A stretch of 64,000 nucleotides of DNA. It comes from Arbacia lixula. Lineage: Eukaryota > Echinodermata > Echinoidea > Arbacioida > Arbaciidae. Made by a program: the position numbers and the translations under genes. This document shows, one piece after another, positions 1-9,490 of the stretch. The stretch spans positions 2,966,269 to 3,030,268 of the forward strand of contig OZ022589.1 of assembly GCA_963669155.1 (NCBI GenBank), written 5' to 3'. How positions within the stretch are numbered: the stretch's first letter is position 1; each line of letters starts with the position of its first letter. The notes under the pieces are model-generated. The model was not told the DNA's origin. It saw only the letters and a program-made list of their open reading frames with translations, and searched no databases.

Positions 1-344
1 TTTTCTTTTCATCTGGTTTATGTTGTATTTTATATTATGCATTATACCTCATCATTGCTTCCGTGGAATGCAAATTTATGATGTTGGTAATTTGAACAAT
101 AGTGATTTTACAACAAGAAATATGATAAGTATGTATTTTTGTCAACATTTTTTGATCAGGTGCAAGCAGTTTTTCTTAATTCTTGTTTTCTTTTCTTAAT
201 GAATGAACTGGAATTAAAATTGACTTGTATATATCAAGTATTTAGTTTGTTTCCATCCTTTGTATGTATCTTGAGTCTCTGAATGTTCTTTGAAGATGGA
301 AGATTTGATATCATGTTATTTCAAGTTTTTCTATATCTCCAAAT

Positions 345-375
345 GTACACACACAACACACACACACACACACAG

Positions 376-410
<35 letters not shown>
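345..410. repeat. (CA)n/(TA)n microsatellite
   Basis: A run of CA dinucleotides passes into a run of TA dinucleotides. The TA run abuts the left end of the pogo-like element and supplies its TA target site. Confidence 0.95.
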
Positions 411-1425
411 CAGTCAAACCTGTCTTAGCGGCCACCTGTCTATAGCAGCCAACCTGTCTATAGTGGCCACAAATATAATTCCCCCGGAGAGAGATCATGT
501 GTTAACCCTGATACTCCCGGGGGGGGGGGGGGGGGGGGGGGCCATTATCCCCCCTGTCGAAGTTTTGTCGGTACTTCCTGACGCCTCAATATTTCGAAAC
601 GAAATTTCTTGACTTTTTTCTCTGACCCCGCACATTTTGATACCAAATTTATGGCGATCGGACCTACCGTGCGGGTCTCTAACGCTATGGATACAATCAG
701 CTTTTCCAATTTATATAAATACTTTTTAATAAGTGTTATCATTGTTTCAAATAGTGTAAATAATTACCACACACACAAACACACACCCACACACACACCC
801 ACACCCACACATATGCATCTGATTCTTTACATGTATCATTCTTTCTTCTGTCTACAATGTTTCACTTGAAAATATAGTGGTACATAAAGAAACAGTGCAA
901 TTTTTGATACAAATGTATTTTTGAGCAATATAAAATGAAATGTGGTTGTAATTTTGTCAAATAGCAAAAGACGCTCGACGAAAAACAGAAATACATAAGA
1001 AAATTGAAAAACAATAAAATACATAAGAAATAATTACCACAACCTATCTTTTTCTTTCAAGAATTGATGAGGGAGTTATGAAAGACATTTGTACCAAAAA
1101 TTGCTATTCCTGAGGATTTATTTAGTGAGAAATACTAAAATCTATTTCTCGCATAAATTAGTATAAATTAATTATTTAAAAAAAAGGACTTTCGTAAATT
1201 TAGCTATACAACTTTGTAGATTACATAATTCTTAACCCTTGTGCAAAATTTTGAGTCAATCGGGCGACCCATGGCTGAGATCTTAGGGGGGGGGCATAAT
1301 GCCCCCCCCCCCTCCCCCCGGTAATAACAAGCTTTGAAATACCCCGGGAGTATTAGGGTTAAAGAACCTGTCTATAAAGGCCACAATTTGTGTTTCCCTT
1401 GGGTGGCCACTATAGACAGGTTTCA

Positions 1426-1428
<3 letters not shown>
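411..1428. mobile_element. pogo/Tigger-like non-autonomous DNA transposon, interrupted
   Basis: The left end reads CAGTCAAACCTGTCT. The reverse complement of the right end reads CAGTGAAACCTGTCT. Both ends sit directly against TA (409-410 and 1429-1430). CAGT-type termini with a TA target are typical of the pogo branch of Tc1/mariner elements. Shorter copies of the CCTGTCTATAG..GGCCAC motif recur inside both arms. No transposase frame is present. The interior is split by a second element at 506-1358. The TA target is ambiguous because the flanks are (TA)n. Confidence 0.65.
506..1358. mobile_element. piggyBac/Kolobok-like TTAA element nested in the pogo-like element
   Basis: TTAA occurs at 502-505 and 1359-1362. 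Just inside, the ends read CCCTGATACTCCCGGGG and, reverse-complemented, CCCTAATACTCCCGGGG, an almost perfect inverted repeat. TTAA duplication is characteristic of the piggyBac and Kolobok superfamilies. A G run follows the left end and a C/G-rich tract precedes the right end. The interior is AT-rich with a CA-rich stretch around 768-810 and no transposase frame. Removing it rejoins the arms of the surrounding element. Confidence 0.65.

Positions 1429-1456
<28 letters not shown>
1429..1456. repeat. (TA)n microsatellite
   Basis: A pure TA run separates the pogo-like element from the tRNA-carrying TIR element. Confidence 0.9.
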
Positions 1457-1460
<4 letters not shown>

Positions 1461-1721
1461 GAAAGAAATGGATGAACACTATACCATAGTGTCGAGAATT
1501 TGTCAATCTGACGGTCAATTGGATCGGGGTCGCCTTAGCCACTAACCCGTCTCTGTGGTCTAGTGGTTAAGGCACCGGCGTTCAAAGCTGGGGGCCCGGG
1601 ATCGATTCCCGGCAGAGACATTTTTTCGGCATCACCATTTTTTCCCAAAGGGTAGATAGCTCTGGGGAACCTTGATTTAAGCTACGCCTACCATTGTTCT
1701 CTTCATCCATTTCTTTCACAA
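1457..1721. mobile_element. short TIR element carrying a tRNA-like gene
   Basis: A perfect 20-bp inverted repeat bounds 265 bp: TTGTGAAAGAAATGGATGAA at 1457-1476 and its reverse complement at 1702-1721. Between the arms lies a full tRNA cloverleaf (1549-1619) followed by a T run. This combines DNA-transposon-like ends with SINE-like pol III boxes. A target duplication cannot be defined because the left flank is (TA)n. It could be a MITE that captured a tRNA, or a SINE with inverted ends. Confidence 0.7.
1549..1619 (+). tRNA. tRNA-like cloverleaf with TCA anticodon (tRNA-derived, probably not a translation tRNA)
   Basis: The acceptor stem is GTCTCTG/CAGAGAC. The D stem is GTCT/AGGC. The anticodon stem is CCGGC/GCTGG with one G-T pair, and its 7-nt loop is GTTCAAA. 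The variable loop has 4 nt. The T stem is CCGGG/CCCGG with loop ATCGATT. Box A (TGGTCTAGTGG) and box B (GGATCGATTCC) are close to consensus, and a T run after 1620 could end pol III transcription. Positions 1582-1584 give anticodon TCA, which would read UGA. It lacks the long variable arm of tRNA-Sec. It lies inside a TIR element, so it is most likely transposon cargo. Confidence 0.7.
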
Positions 1722-1773
1722 AATATTTAAATAAAAGAGTTGCCAAAGCTGTTGTATATGTGTAATTTCTTAC

Positions 1774-1776
<3 letters not shown>

Positions 1777-1806
<30 letters not shown>
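1777..1806. repeat. (TA)n microsatellite
   Basis: A run of TA dinucleotides. Confidence 0.9.
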
Positions 1807-1813
<7 letters not shown>

Positions 1814-1889
1814 TATGTATACCCTGGCTTATACAGTTAAAACAGTTTGTGGAGGATCGACTAAAGTGCTCGATGCTATGTAGCAGAGT

Positions 1890-1985
1890 ACCTTATTAGT
1901 GGAGCTGAGTTGGCTACTGTTGGTTGTACCATTAGACTGAGTCAGCCTGACTGATGGTAGCTGATTCAGCTCCACGAATGAGGTA
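1890..1985. repeat. imperfect inverted repeat (about 28-bp arms)
   Basis: The arm 1890-1917 pairs with 1957-1985 around GTGGAGCTGA, leaving a loop of about 39 nt. The mismatches are scattered. It may be the core of a small foldback element. It is hairpin-shaped, but nothing else suggests a microRNA. Confidence 0.5.
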
Positions 1986-2189
1986 TGTATATATACATAT
2001 AAGTGTATTATATTAAACACATGCTTCCATCTTGTTTCTGCTACATACACACCTTTGTTTTCACACAAACATTCTCACTTCAAGAAACGGTTTTGGCAGC
2101 AACATCATTCTCATTTCCTTCTCTGGCTCACCCAAACAGGTACGGACTTGTATGGGAGGAAAGGGGAGAATTAAAGAGTGACTAGTCTG

Positions 2190-3205
2190 GTCCATACTAG
2201 CTATTAAAGTTTGAACAGGGATGTGTTATGGAAGGATATGAAACAACTTTCTTTCTTTGAACCCATGCGTGGCACCGACGAGAAAAATGTCTTCTTAGCA
2301 TGTGCTTTTCAGGTGTTTTAATAATAACGAACAGGACTGCGTAGCAACGGTTTCTCAGATGGAACAAAAGAAATATAGAGTGTTATTTCGCTTGTTTAGT
2401 TCTGTTGGATTGCATCAATACTTTTGTTAGCAAAAGAGATATCAGCGAACAAAAATAAACAGTTTTTTCTACTAAAATATCTCAGTTGCACGCAAATGCA
2501 CGCAAACTCTGTTAATGAAAATAAGCAGCTTAAGATATAATTTTGATAATGATTGAATCCCACATTTGCGGAAATCTGCGGAAAGTGAAAACAATTGTTA
2601 ACTGTGTAAGTAAGAATATTATCTTAGAACTCCTTTTGTGCATCATTCAACAATTATTTAGAAGAAACCGAGTACAGGATCTTTCGTGGTGTTGCCCGTA
2701 ACTTTCTTGAAAATTGCACAAAAATGTGATAAGAAACATAGCTTCCAGAGACAAAATAGTGAATTAAAGATATTGCTCTCCACGTTGACAGCAGCTAAAT
2801 GTCAGTGCCGCGCGCATGGGACATCAAAGCATTGTAGTGATTGGGGAATCTTTTGACATTCATTATATATAATGCTCGAGTTGTTTCTCCTTCGTAAAAC
2901 ATCCCTGGTTTGAAATAGGAGTGTCTCAAAGCCTGGAAACAAAGCCAATATACACCCTATATCTCACCACGGAACCTTTCTGATACACACACATACTAGT
3001 TTGTCAGTCAGTCAGATTAAATCAAAGGGACCTGAAACTGAAGAGCGAAGCTCAATGTAAGCGAGGATGCCTCCTGATATGACTTAAAACTTGAGTCTTG
3101 TGTTACAGATGTGTGATTAGAGCACGTGCCTCAAACTGAGTCTTTAGTTCTGTTCCCCCTAACTCGATTCTCTCACTATCTTTATTTGTCCCCTCTCTAT
3201 CCTTT
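2190..3205. other. intergenic, no supported feature
   Basis: AT-rich sequence with no convincing exon, RNA or transposon end. The stretch 2106-2200 resembles 29570-29665 and, weakly, 62155-62235: each has CATTCT followed by a purine-rich tract. This suggests a low-copy dispersed repeat. Confidence 0.4.
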
Positions 3206-3270
3206 CTTTTTCTGCCCCGCCCTCCCCCCCCCCCCCCCCCCCATTCTATCTCTCTCTCTCTCTCCTTCCT
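3206..3270. repeat. poly-C and (CT)n low-complexity tract
   Basis: A run of about 20 C is followed by repeated TCTC. It inflates a spurious frame in this area. Confidence 0.9.
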
Positions 3271-3337
3271 CTGACATCTGGTTTAGAACTCACGGCCACA
3301 CTAGTATCAATGATGCCAATCCGTTCTCAACGAAAAT

Positions 3338-3540
3338 GCTTGGTCGGATATCAGTGACATCTGTATTGATACCAGATCAACATTGTAAAACAAATATTGA
3401 TAGGCCTATAGCCTTTCTCACGAAACTCCACATCGGCCTATTAGGTAGAAATGTTGATAATTGTGTTAAATGTGGGGCGAAATATTGTTGAAAACATTGT
3501 TGTGCTATCAATCCCTCATTTTCTCTTGTTCAATCAAATG
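3338..3540. repeat. dispersed repeat, copy 1
   Basis: GGATATCAGTGACA, GATACCAGATCA and GGCGAA.TATTGTT occur here in the same order as at 9296-9490, with small indels. The two stretches are therefore related copies of one repeat. Its class is unknown. Confidence 0.55.
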
Positions 3541-3594
3541 ATTGAATGTCTTTCATGCGTTTTATTTTGGTCATATTCGTGCTGAAAGATACTG

Positions 3595-4080
3595 TTAAAG
3601 GGACAGTTCACCCTGCAGATAAGTTGGTTTCAATAAAGGCAGAAACTTTTATTAAAGGTTTGACGAAAATCCGTCAAAGGATAAGAAGGTTATGATCTTT
3701 GAAATGTCAATTTTGTGAGGTGACGACGTGGAGATGGTCTCTCATAATTGTGCACAATATATATTCCATCAATTGCTCTTTTTCTGTGACAATGGAATTA
3801 TTTTTTTTGTACAGGTATGTGTGTAAAAACGTATTTGTAATAATGTTTCAAATGCAGAGGTAAAAATAATGCATATCTTTTTGAGAAAATGGACATTTTC
3901 GGGAAAAATTGTACACGCTATATAGGAGAGCACCTCCCTCGTGACGTCACAATATCAAAACTTTAAAAGATCACAACTTTTTTTTTTTTAAATCCTTTGA
4001 CGGATTTTCATCAAACCTTCAGAAGGCCTAATGTTTGTTTTTCATGTGGCTCATTTCATTAACACCAACTTCATTCCAAG
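3595..4080. mobile_element. CRE-bearing TTAA MITE, copy A
   Basis: The left end is TTAAAGGGACAGTTCACCCT. The arms are inverted versions of each other: GGTTTGACGAAAATCCGTCA on the left against GACGGATTTTCATCAAACC on the right. The inner part has GAGAGCACCTCC next to TGACGTCA. Seven more copies lie in this window (B-H). The right end has decayed. No coding capacity is present. Confidence 0.75.
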
Positions 4081-4689
4081 ATAATGCTAGTCTAGGCAAA
4101 CGTGCCATTCCTATAATTGTCTGAATATTCTAAAAGAGAGTTAATAGATGAATGTGTTGATATTCACAATTATTGATAAAGCATTTCAATCAAACGTAGA
4201 ATTTATCATTTTAAAAGAAATAAGTGATTACTGGTGAATTTTGAACATTAGAATATGGTTAAAATGTTGGCATGCATTTGGATCTATGGAATGCTTGAAT
4301 TGTACTCAACATTATGAAATATTCATTTATATATTTTTTTCTGAATTTCGCCTTTGAAGTAATTCCTCGAAACGATGACGATTAACTCTTGCTGTAAACA
4401 GGGTTCTTTCTAGTTCAGTGCTGTAAACTCCTCAAAATCATTATAGCGCCCTCTAGCTCTTTTAATTTTTTTTTACATATCACCGTAGAAACTTGACGCT
4501 GTTTCTATGTTAGCAGTAACATGATATCTGGGAAAAAACACTCTTTCATCTCTATAGCAGGTATTTTTATATTTATGTACGATTTTCTAGGCACTTCATG
4601 GGTCATTTGATGTTCATTATGTGAAACATATCGGTTTACTTGATCGATCAGCTCAGATCATTCGGCATCAAGTAGGCTGAACTAATAGA
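4081..4689. other. intergenic, no supported gene
   Basis: No exon is recognisable. GTTCTTTCTAGTTCAGTG near 4404 recurs at 34782-34799 inside the large TIR element and, inverted, near 32660. It is therefore a repeat fragment. Confidence 0.4.
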
Positions 4690-7057
4690 ACTGGTTCAAC
4701 TTCAAGATAGCTGTAGTCCCATGTATTAAGATAAGTGTGGAGTGGCTCAGATTAGATGTATTTCTAATCTTGAATCTTGAATTGGTTGCACCCAAAAAGC
4801 TTTCTTCACAGCTGTCCAGGGTGGAGTAAAAGTGATAATCCATGTGTGTGTGTTCAGCGTGCAAGTAAAAGAAGCCAGACATTGTGTTGGTGATGTCAAC
4901 AGAGGGTGAAAATAGGCATGGCATGGTGCATGGTGATGAATGCCGGCTTTATGGCTTCCCTTCCTACAGGGTTCTGGTGGATGTGCCCATCATGGTTATG
5001 ATGGACGGGACTGCTGTGGGCTGAAAACCAGCAATCGAGCTAGATGTTACTGCAACTGCTGGGAGTCTGTTCCATATGGGGATAACTCTGGGGAAGAAGC
5101 TGTACATGTAGCAGTCCGTTCTGCATGGAAGTTGATGAAACGTGAATGGATGTGAGCTGTGTAAACGTGTCACTCTCTGGTGCAAGACTGGATGTATATC
5201 AGGTGGTAATGAGATATTCACCATGTTCCTGTGGATTTTGTAGAACATCTCGCACTGGGAAAAGATTCTTCGCTGCTCTAGGGTGTTCCAGGCCAGGAGA
5301 GAAATCATTTGTGAGACACTTGAGGTCCTTCTAAAGTCTTGGTTGACGAAGCGTGCTGCTTGTTTCTGGATACCTTCCAGCAAGTTGATGTCGCGTTGCC
5401 TGTAAGGATTCCATGAAGATGATGCATATTCAAGCTGAAGACGCACTAGAGTCTTGTAGGCAGTTTCCCTCACTCTCTTACTGCATGAGCCAAGATTCCT
5501 TCTCAGGAGCCCCATAGTTCTAGCTGCCTTGGAGCAGAGTGTGTCCTCATGGGTGTTCCACCGCAGGTCTTGTTTGATCGTCACGCCAAGGTACTTGTAC
5601 GTGCTTTTGTGTGGCAGTACTTTCCCATCGACTGCGTAGTCGAAGAGGTATGGCTGTCTTTTTAGTGTAATCGTGAGGTGTGCGCATTTGGAGATGTTGA
5701 ATGCCATGCTCCACGTTTCAGCCCAATGAAACACTCTCTGGAGATCTTCTTGGAGTCTTTCCTGGTCATCGGTGCAATGGATCTCGCGGTAGATCACACT
5801 ATCATCTGCAAATAATCTCATTGGAGAGCCGACATGGGTTGTAATGTCATTGACAAATAGTAGGAAGAGCATGGGGCCGAGTACAGATCCCTGCGGAACT
5901 CCTGACAGTACGCTGGTAGGCTGGGAGACAGAGCCATTTACTGACACATACTGGGACCTGTCAGTGAGAAAGGAGCCTATCCAGTTATGGGTGTTTCCTT
6001 GGATTCCATAATAAGCAAGCTTGTGTAGGAGTTTTCGATGTGATACCCCGTCGAAGGCTTTACTGAAGTCCAGAAATAGCACATCTGTTTGGTGCTTCTC
6101 GTTGATCGTTTTGGACCAGTCGTTAACGGCCTCCACAAGTTGGGTCTCGCAAGACAGCTTCTCCCAGAATCCATGTTGCTTGTCAATGAGGATGTTGTTG
6201 TCAGCTAAATGCTTCAAAACATGACTGAGGACAACATGTTCCATCACCTTGCAACAAATGCAAGTAAGGCTGATCGGTCGGTAGTTGGCAGGGTCACACT
6301 TTCTACCACTCTTGAAGATGCCAGCAACACGCGCTCTTTTCCAGTCGCTGGGGAGAATTCCTGTGCTGTGTGACTGTTGGAACAGATGAGCCAAGATTGG
6401 TGAAAGGTTTTCTGCATACTCCTTCAAGACTCGTGATGGTATCTCATCAGGTCCAGTCGCTTTGTTTGCCTTGAGTTGTTTCAGCTGCTTCACAATTCCA
6501 TTCAAGCCAATTTCCAAGTCACCAATGGGAGCGTATGGAGATGGCCCTAGGTGAGGGAGAGGGTCTGCATCATCCCGTGTGAAGACAGATGTAAATTGTC
6601 TATTGAGGGCATCAGCTTTCTGGTCACTTGTGATGTAAAGTGTCTCATCCTTTTTCAGAGTGGGTATTCCAGTAGAGTCTCGTTTCTGGTTTTTCACGTA
6701 AGTCCAGAACTTCTTGCCATCTGTCTTTAGGCTGTCGCCAATGACATCATTCATGTAGGTATGATGTGATTTCCTGAGTAAACTCTGAACCTCTCTCCTT
6801 TTCCCTTTGTAGGCTTCCCATGATTCCTCTGTCCTTTCTCTCAAGGCTTTTCCATACAGCTTGTCTCTCTTCCGCATGTGTCGTATGATGTTTCTTGGGA
6901 CAAAAGGGTGACTTGGCTTTCCGTTCCAGGTTTTAGACAGAATTTGCTGCATGATGGAACTCACAGCGGTTTTGAAGATGGTCCAATTTTCATCTACAGT
7001 TCTCTCGTCCGGATTGGTCTTGAAATATTCGTCTGTTGCCTCAGCAATAATAATGAC
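4690..7057 (-). mobile_element. 5'-truncated non-LTR retrotransposon (LINE)
   Basis: The minus strand carries an open reverse transcriptase frame (next entry) followed by about 270 bp of 3' sequence ending near 4690-4730 in a short TTCAAGATTCAAGATTAG repeat. No endonuclease domain lies upstream; the frame closes at 7058-7060. This is the usual pattern of a 5'-truncated insertion. The exact ends and a target duplication were not resolved. Confidence 0.85.
4964..7057 (-). CDS. LINE ORF2 C-terminal part: reverse transcriptase
   Basis: This frame stays open for about 690 codons and stops at 4964-4966. It would copy the element's RNA into DNA at the target site. The order visible is a basic linker (KKFWTYVKNQKR), a fingers region (NKATGPDEIPSRVLK, NYRPISLTC), motif A (LFLDFSKAFDGVSH), motif B (GVPQGSVLGPMLFLLFVND), motif C (MRLFADDSVIY), then the thumb and C-terminal region (KYLGVTIKQDLRW). 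All three catalytic Asp are present and there is no frameshift, so the copy is young or was recently active. The FADD box and overall style fit the Jockey/CR1 group; the clade is not certain. There is no natural ATG because the 5' end is missing. Confidence 0.9.
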   Translation of the reverse strand, partial: VIIIAEATDEYFKTNPDERTVDENWTIFKTAVSSIMQQILSKTWNGKPSHPFVPRNIIRHMRKRDKLYGKALRERTEESWEAYKGKRREVQSLLRKSHHTYMNDVIGDSLKTDGKKFWTYVKNQKRDSTGIPTLKKDETLYITSDQKADALNRQFTSVFTRDDADPLPHLGPSPYAPIGDLEIGLNGIVKQLKQLKANKATGPDEIPSRVLKEYAENLSPILAHLFQQSHSTGILPSDWKRARVAGIFKSGRKCDPANYRPISLTCICCKVMEHVVLSHVLKHLADNNILIDKQHGFWEKLSCETQLVEAVNDWSKTINEKHQTDVLFLDFSKAFDGVSHRKLLHKLAYYGIQGNTHNWIGSFLTDRSQYVSVNGSVSQPTSVLSGVPQGSVLGPMLFLLFVNDITTHVGSPMRLFADDSVIYREIHCTDDQERLQEDLQRVFHWAETWSMAFNISKCAHLTITLKRQPYLFDYAVDGKVLPHKSTYKYLGVTIKQDLRWNTHEDTLCSKAARTMGLLRRNLGSCSKRVRETAYKTLVRLQLEYASSSWNPYRQRDINLLEGIQKQAARFVNQDFRRTSSVSQMISLLAWNTLEQRRIFSQCEMFYKIHRNMVNISLPPDIHPVLHQRVTRLHSSHPFTFHQLPCRTDCYMYSFFPRVIPIWNRLPAVAVTSSSIAGFQPTAVPSIITMMGTSTRTL

Positions 7058-7185
7058 TTAGTGAAGTTATTGTAGTCCTATGTAATAAAGTAGATAAAAA
7101 CGATGCTTCAAACTTATTGGTAACGGCCTCCTTACAAAATATTTGTGTATTTCTGGACAATAGTCTAGAAGTCCTGACAATCATG
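7058..7185. other. short spacer, nothing recognised
   Basis: No feature is supported between the LINE truncation point and the GC-rich inverted end at 7190. Confidence 0.4.
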
Positions 7186-7189
7186 TTGC

Positions 7190-8131
7190 CTGGGGCTGGG
7201 CCGGGCCCACCAGCTTCAAACTCCATAGGCCGTGTGTACGAAGTAAGGCAGAACGGCCTATAATTTCAAATACGCATAACTATTTAATTTGCGTAAATTA
7301 AATGAAATCACTTGCAGGCCGTCTTCCTTGCACTAATTGGAATATGATTCGCAAATTAAAATGAAAGACATAATCTTTTACTCACAATTCTAAGTAGTTT
7401 TGCTAATCAGGTTTCACCGCTTGTCAGATTTCTAACCTCAGGAAATTTTCGTGTAAAAGTTCGTAGCTCCCCCTAGCCCTTATTTGACACGTAACGGGGA
7501 GGACGATAGTTGGCTCAGCGAAAGAAGTGCCGATAGCATGTTTGTAAACATCCAGGCTGTGCACACAATAGCCCTCGCGATATTATTTGTGCTTAAATGT
7601 TGTTATGATTTATAATTTAGAAATAAATGACAAAATCTCATTAAGTTGGCAGTTTTATTTATTTATATTCAATGACACACGTAAATATTCATTATAACCT
7701 GGGTACGTTGTTTTTATTTTTTGTCTGTTACAAAACTTGACATATGAGCTTCTACAAATTACGAGCTTAATAATGCCATCAGACTTTGATAAAGACTAGT
7801 CACGGTGGAAATTTCTTTTCGTATGCTAATACGGTCATTCGACGTGTAAACATAGTGGAGAGCAGACGCTACTACATAAGCTGAACGGGAATAAATCTTT
7901 GATTTTCTCCTAATGAAGTGGTAAGCTGATATTATTTTTAAGGTTTGGGGGCATGGAATTAATGTATGAATCTTGGGTAGACTTTAAAACAGTCCAAGAA
8001 TTCATGGTTTTGAAGTCCCTACAATTTATGTGCACAATATCCACAATTCCCTATGGACCTGAACATGTGTATATATACAGCAAGTATATTACACACGTAG
8101 CAGGTATGGCCGGGCCTAGCCCCGGGACTGC
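7190..8131. mobile_element. possible TIR element with GC-rich ends
   Basis: GGGGCTGGGCCGGGCC near 7192 is matched in inverse by GGCCGGGCCTAGCCCC near 8109. A third copy of the motif occurs at 8694-8715. The interior is AT-rich without a coding frame. No target duplication was found, so this is a tentative element. Confidence 0.35.
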
Positions 8132-8658
8132 TCCCGCGTCCTGAGGGCTCGCCACCAATTTCCCTGCATGTCTGGTCCGACTACCGAGAAATCAACCTGT
8201 GCACATGAATGAATTACTCATTTCAAGTACATTTATCACATATAAATGGCTAAATGTATTGAATGTATACCTGAGCTATAAAATTGTTTGAAAATGCTAA
8301 GCAACGTTACATATTTTCTCTTCACATATGATCATGATCTTTGTAACAAATACGGTTTTCCGAGGCTGCCATCTTGGCTGCTTAAAAAACGTATACTGTA
8401 AAGGGGAACTGGCGCATGCGCATTAAGTTTTACATCGCAGCTGCTGTTGTGCGATTCTGAACAACTTTAGGTCGAAAACAATTTTTAAAAATGCAACATG
8501 GATTAAATTCATCTTCAAACCAACTACGGAATTATTGAGGTATATATTTTGCGTAACTATGTGCAATAGATTTGAGATTTGAGTAACAGAATTGCTGAAA
8601 CCAACTAATATAATCACTGCTAATCTCGACTTCCTTACTTCAAAGCTCCGTGCTACGC

Positions 8659-8683
8659 AGCCCGCTCACTGCGTGAGCGGGCT
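8659..8683. repeat. perfect 11-bp hairpin
   Basis: AGCCCGCTCAC is followed by TGC and then its exact reverse complement. It lies just before the third copy of the GGCCGGGCC motif, so it may be a transposon-end hairpin. Confidence 0.7.
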
Positions 8684-8785
8684 GGTCGCAGTAAGGCCGG
8701 GCCAGGCTGGGGCCTGTTTCTGCATTAGTCTAGAATGCCAGTGAGATCTCACTTATGAGTTACATAACTCACGCTAGTATGGTGG

Positions 8786-9053
8786 TGTGACCTAATTTCA
8801 CGCATGTCCTTATTTTGTGCACTAACACTAAATAGAAAAATACGCTTAAACGAGAGAAGGATACACAATGCATATACATGGGACAAAGGTACTGTATTCT
8901 TCGAACAGTCGAACAAGATACATCATCTAAACATCCATAAAATCGATAAAAAATAAAAATAATACCAATTTCAAGGTACTTACTCAAATGGCTGGTATGT
9001 GCTTGATAATACAAGGTGAGGGCAGCGAACTTAATGCGCAAAATTAGGTCACA
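8786..9053. mobile_element. small MITE with 13-bp TIRs
   Basis: TGTGACCTAATTT at 8786-8798 is the exact reverse complement of 9041-9053. The length is 268 bp, with no coding capacity and no clear target duplication. Confidence 0.45.
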
Positions 9054-9295
9054 CATGTGAGCGGACGGCGGAGTCAGTAAGCGTTGCAAACTTCTTGAAA
9101 TTACATTGATTTTAATCTGAAATTTGAATTCCAGGCCATGAAATCTAATTATATAAGATCTTCTCGTTCTTTTAAGGTATTGGACGTCATGTGTAATAAT
9201 CTAGAAGTTTTGGAATCGTCAAGAAAACCAAAATGTGCGCAAAATATGGTCGCCCCATCATACCACTAAACTGTTTCTCAAAGAGAATGCTAAGT

Positions 9296-9490
9296 TGGAT
9301 ATCAGTGACACCTCGTATCGATACCAGATCAGAATTTTCAGACAAATTGATAGCCTTTCTCACTAAACTCCACAATAATTGATAAAATATCATGTTGAAA
9401 TAATGATAATTTTGTTGAATATGGCCTATGGGGCGAAGTATTGTTTAAAACATTGAAATATTTGTTAAGCTTTTTCATTAATTTTGCCTT
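9296..9490. repeat. dispersed repeat, copy 2
   Basis: Collinear with 3338-3540 (GGATATCAGTGACA, CGATACCAGATCA, TAGCCTTTCTCAC.AAACTCCACA). Confidence 0.55.

Noticed and set aside
1549..1619. A functional selenocysteine or suppressor tRNA (anticodon TCA)
   Set aside because: The body has a 4-nt variable loop and a normal 7-bp acceptor, unlike tRNA-Sec, and it lies within a TIR element. It is kept as tRNA-derived cargo.
4940..6224. Several plus-strand open frames of 60-70 codons
   Set aside because: They are antisense shadows of the LINE reverse transcriptase on the minus strand.
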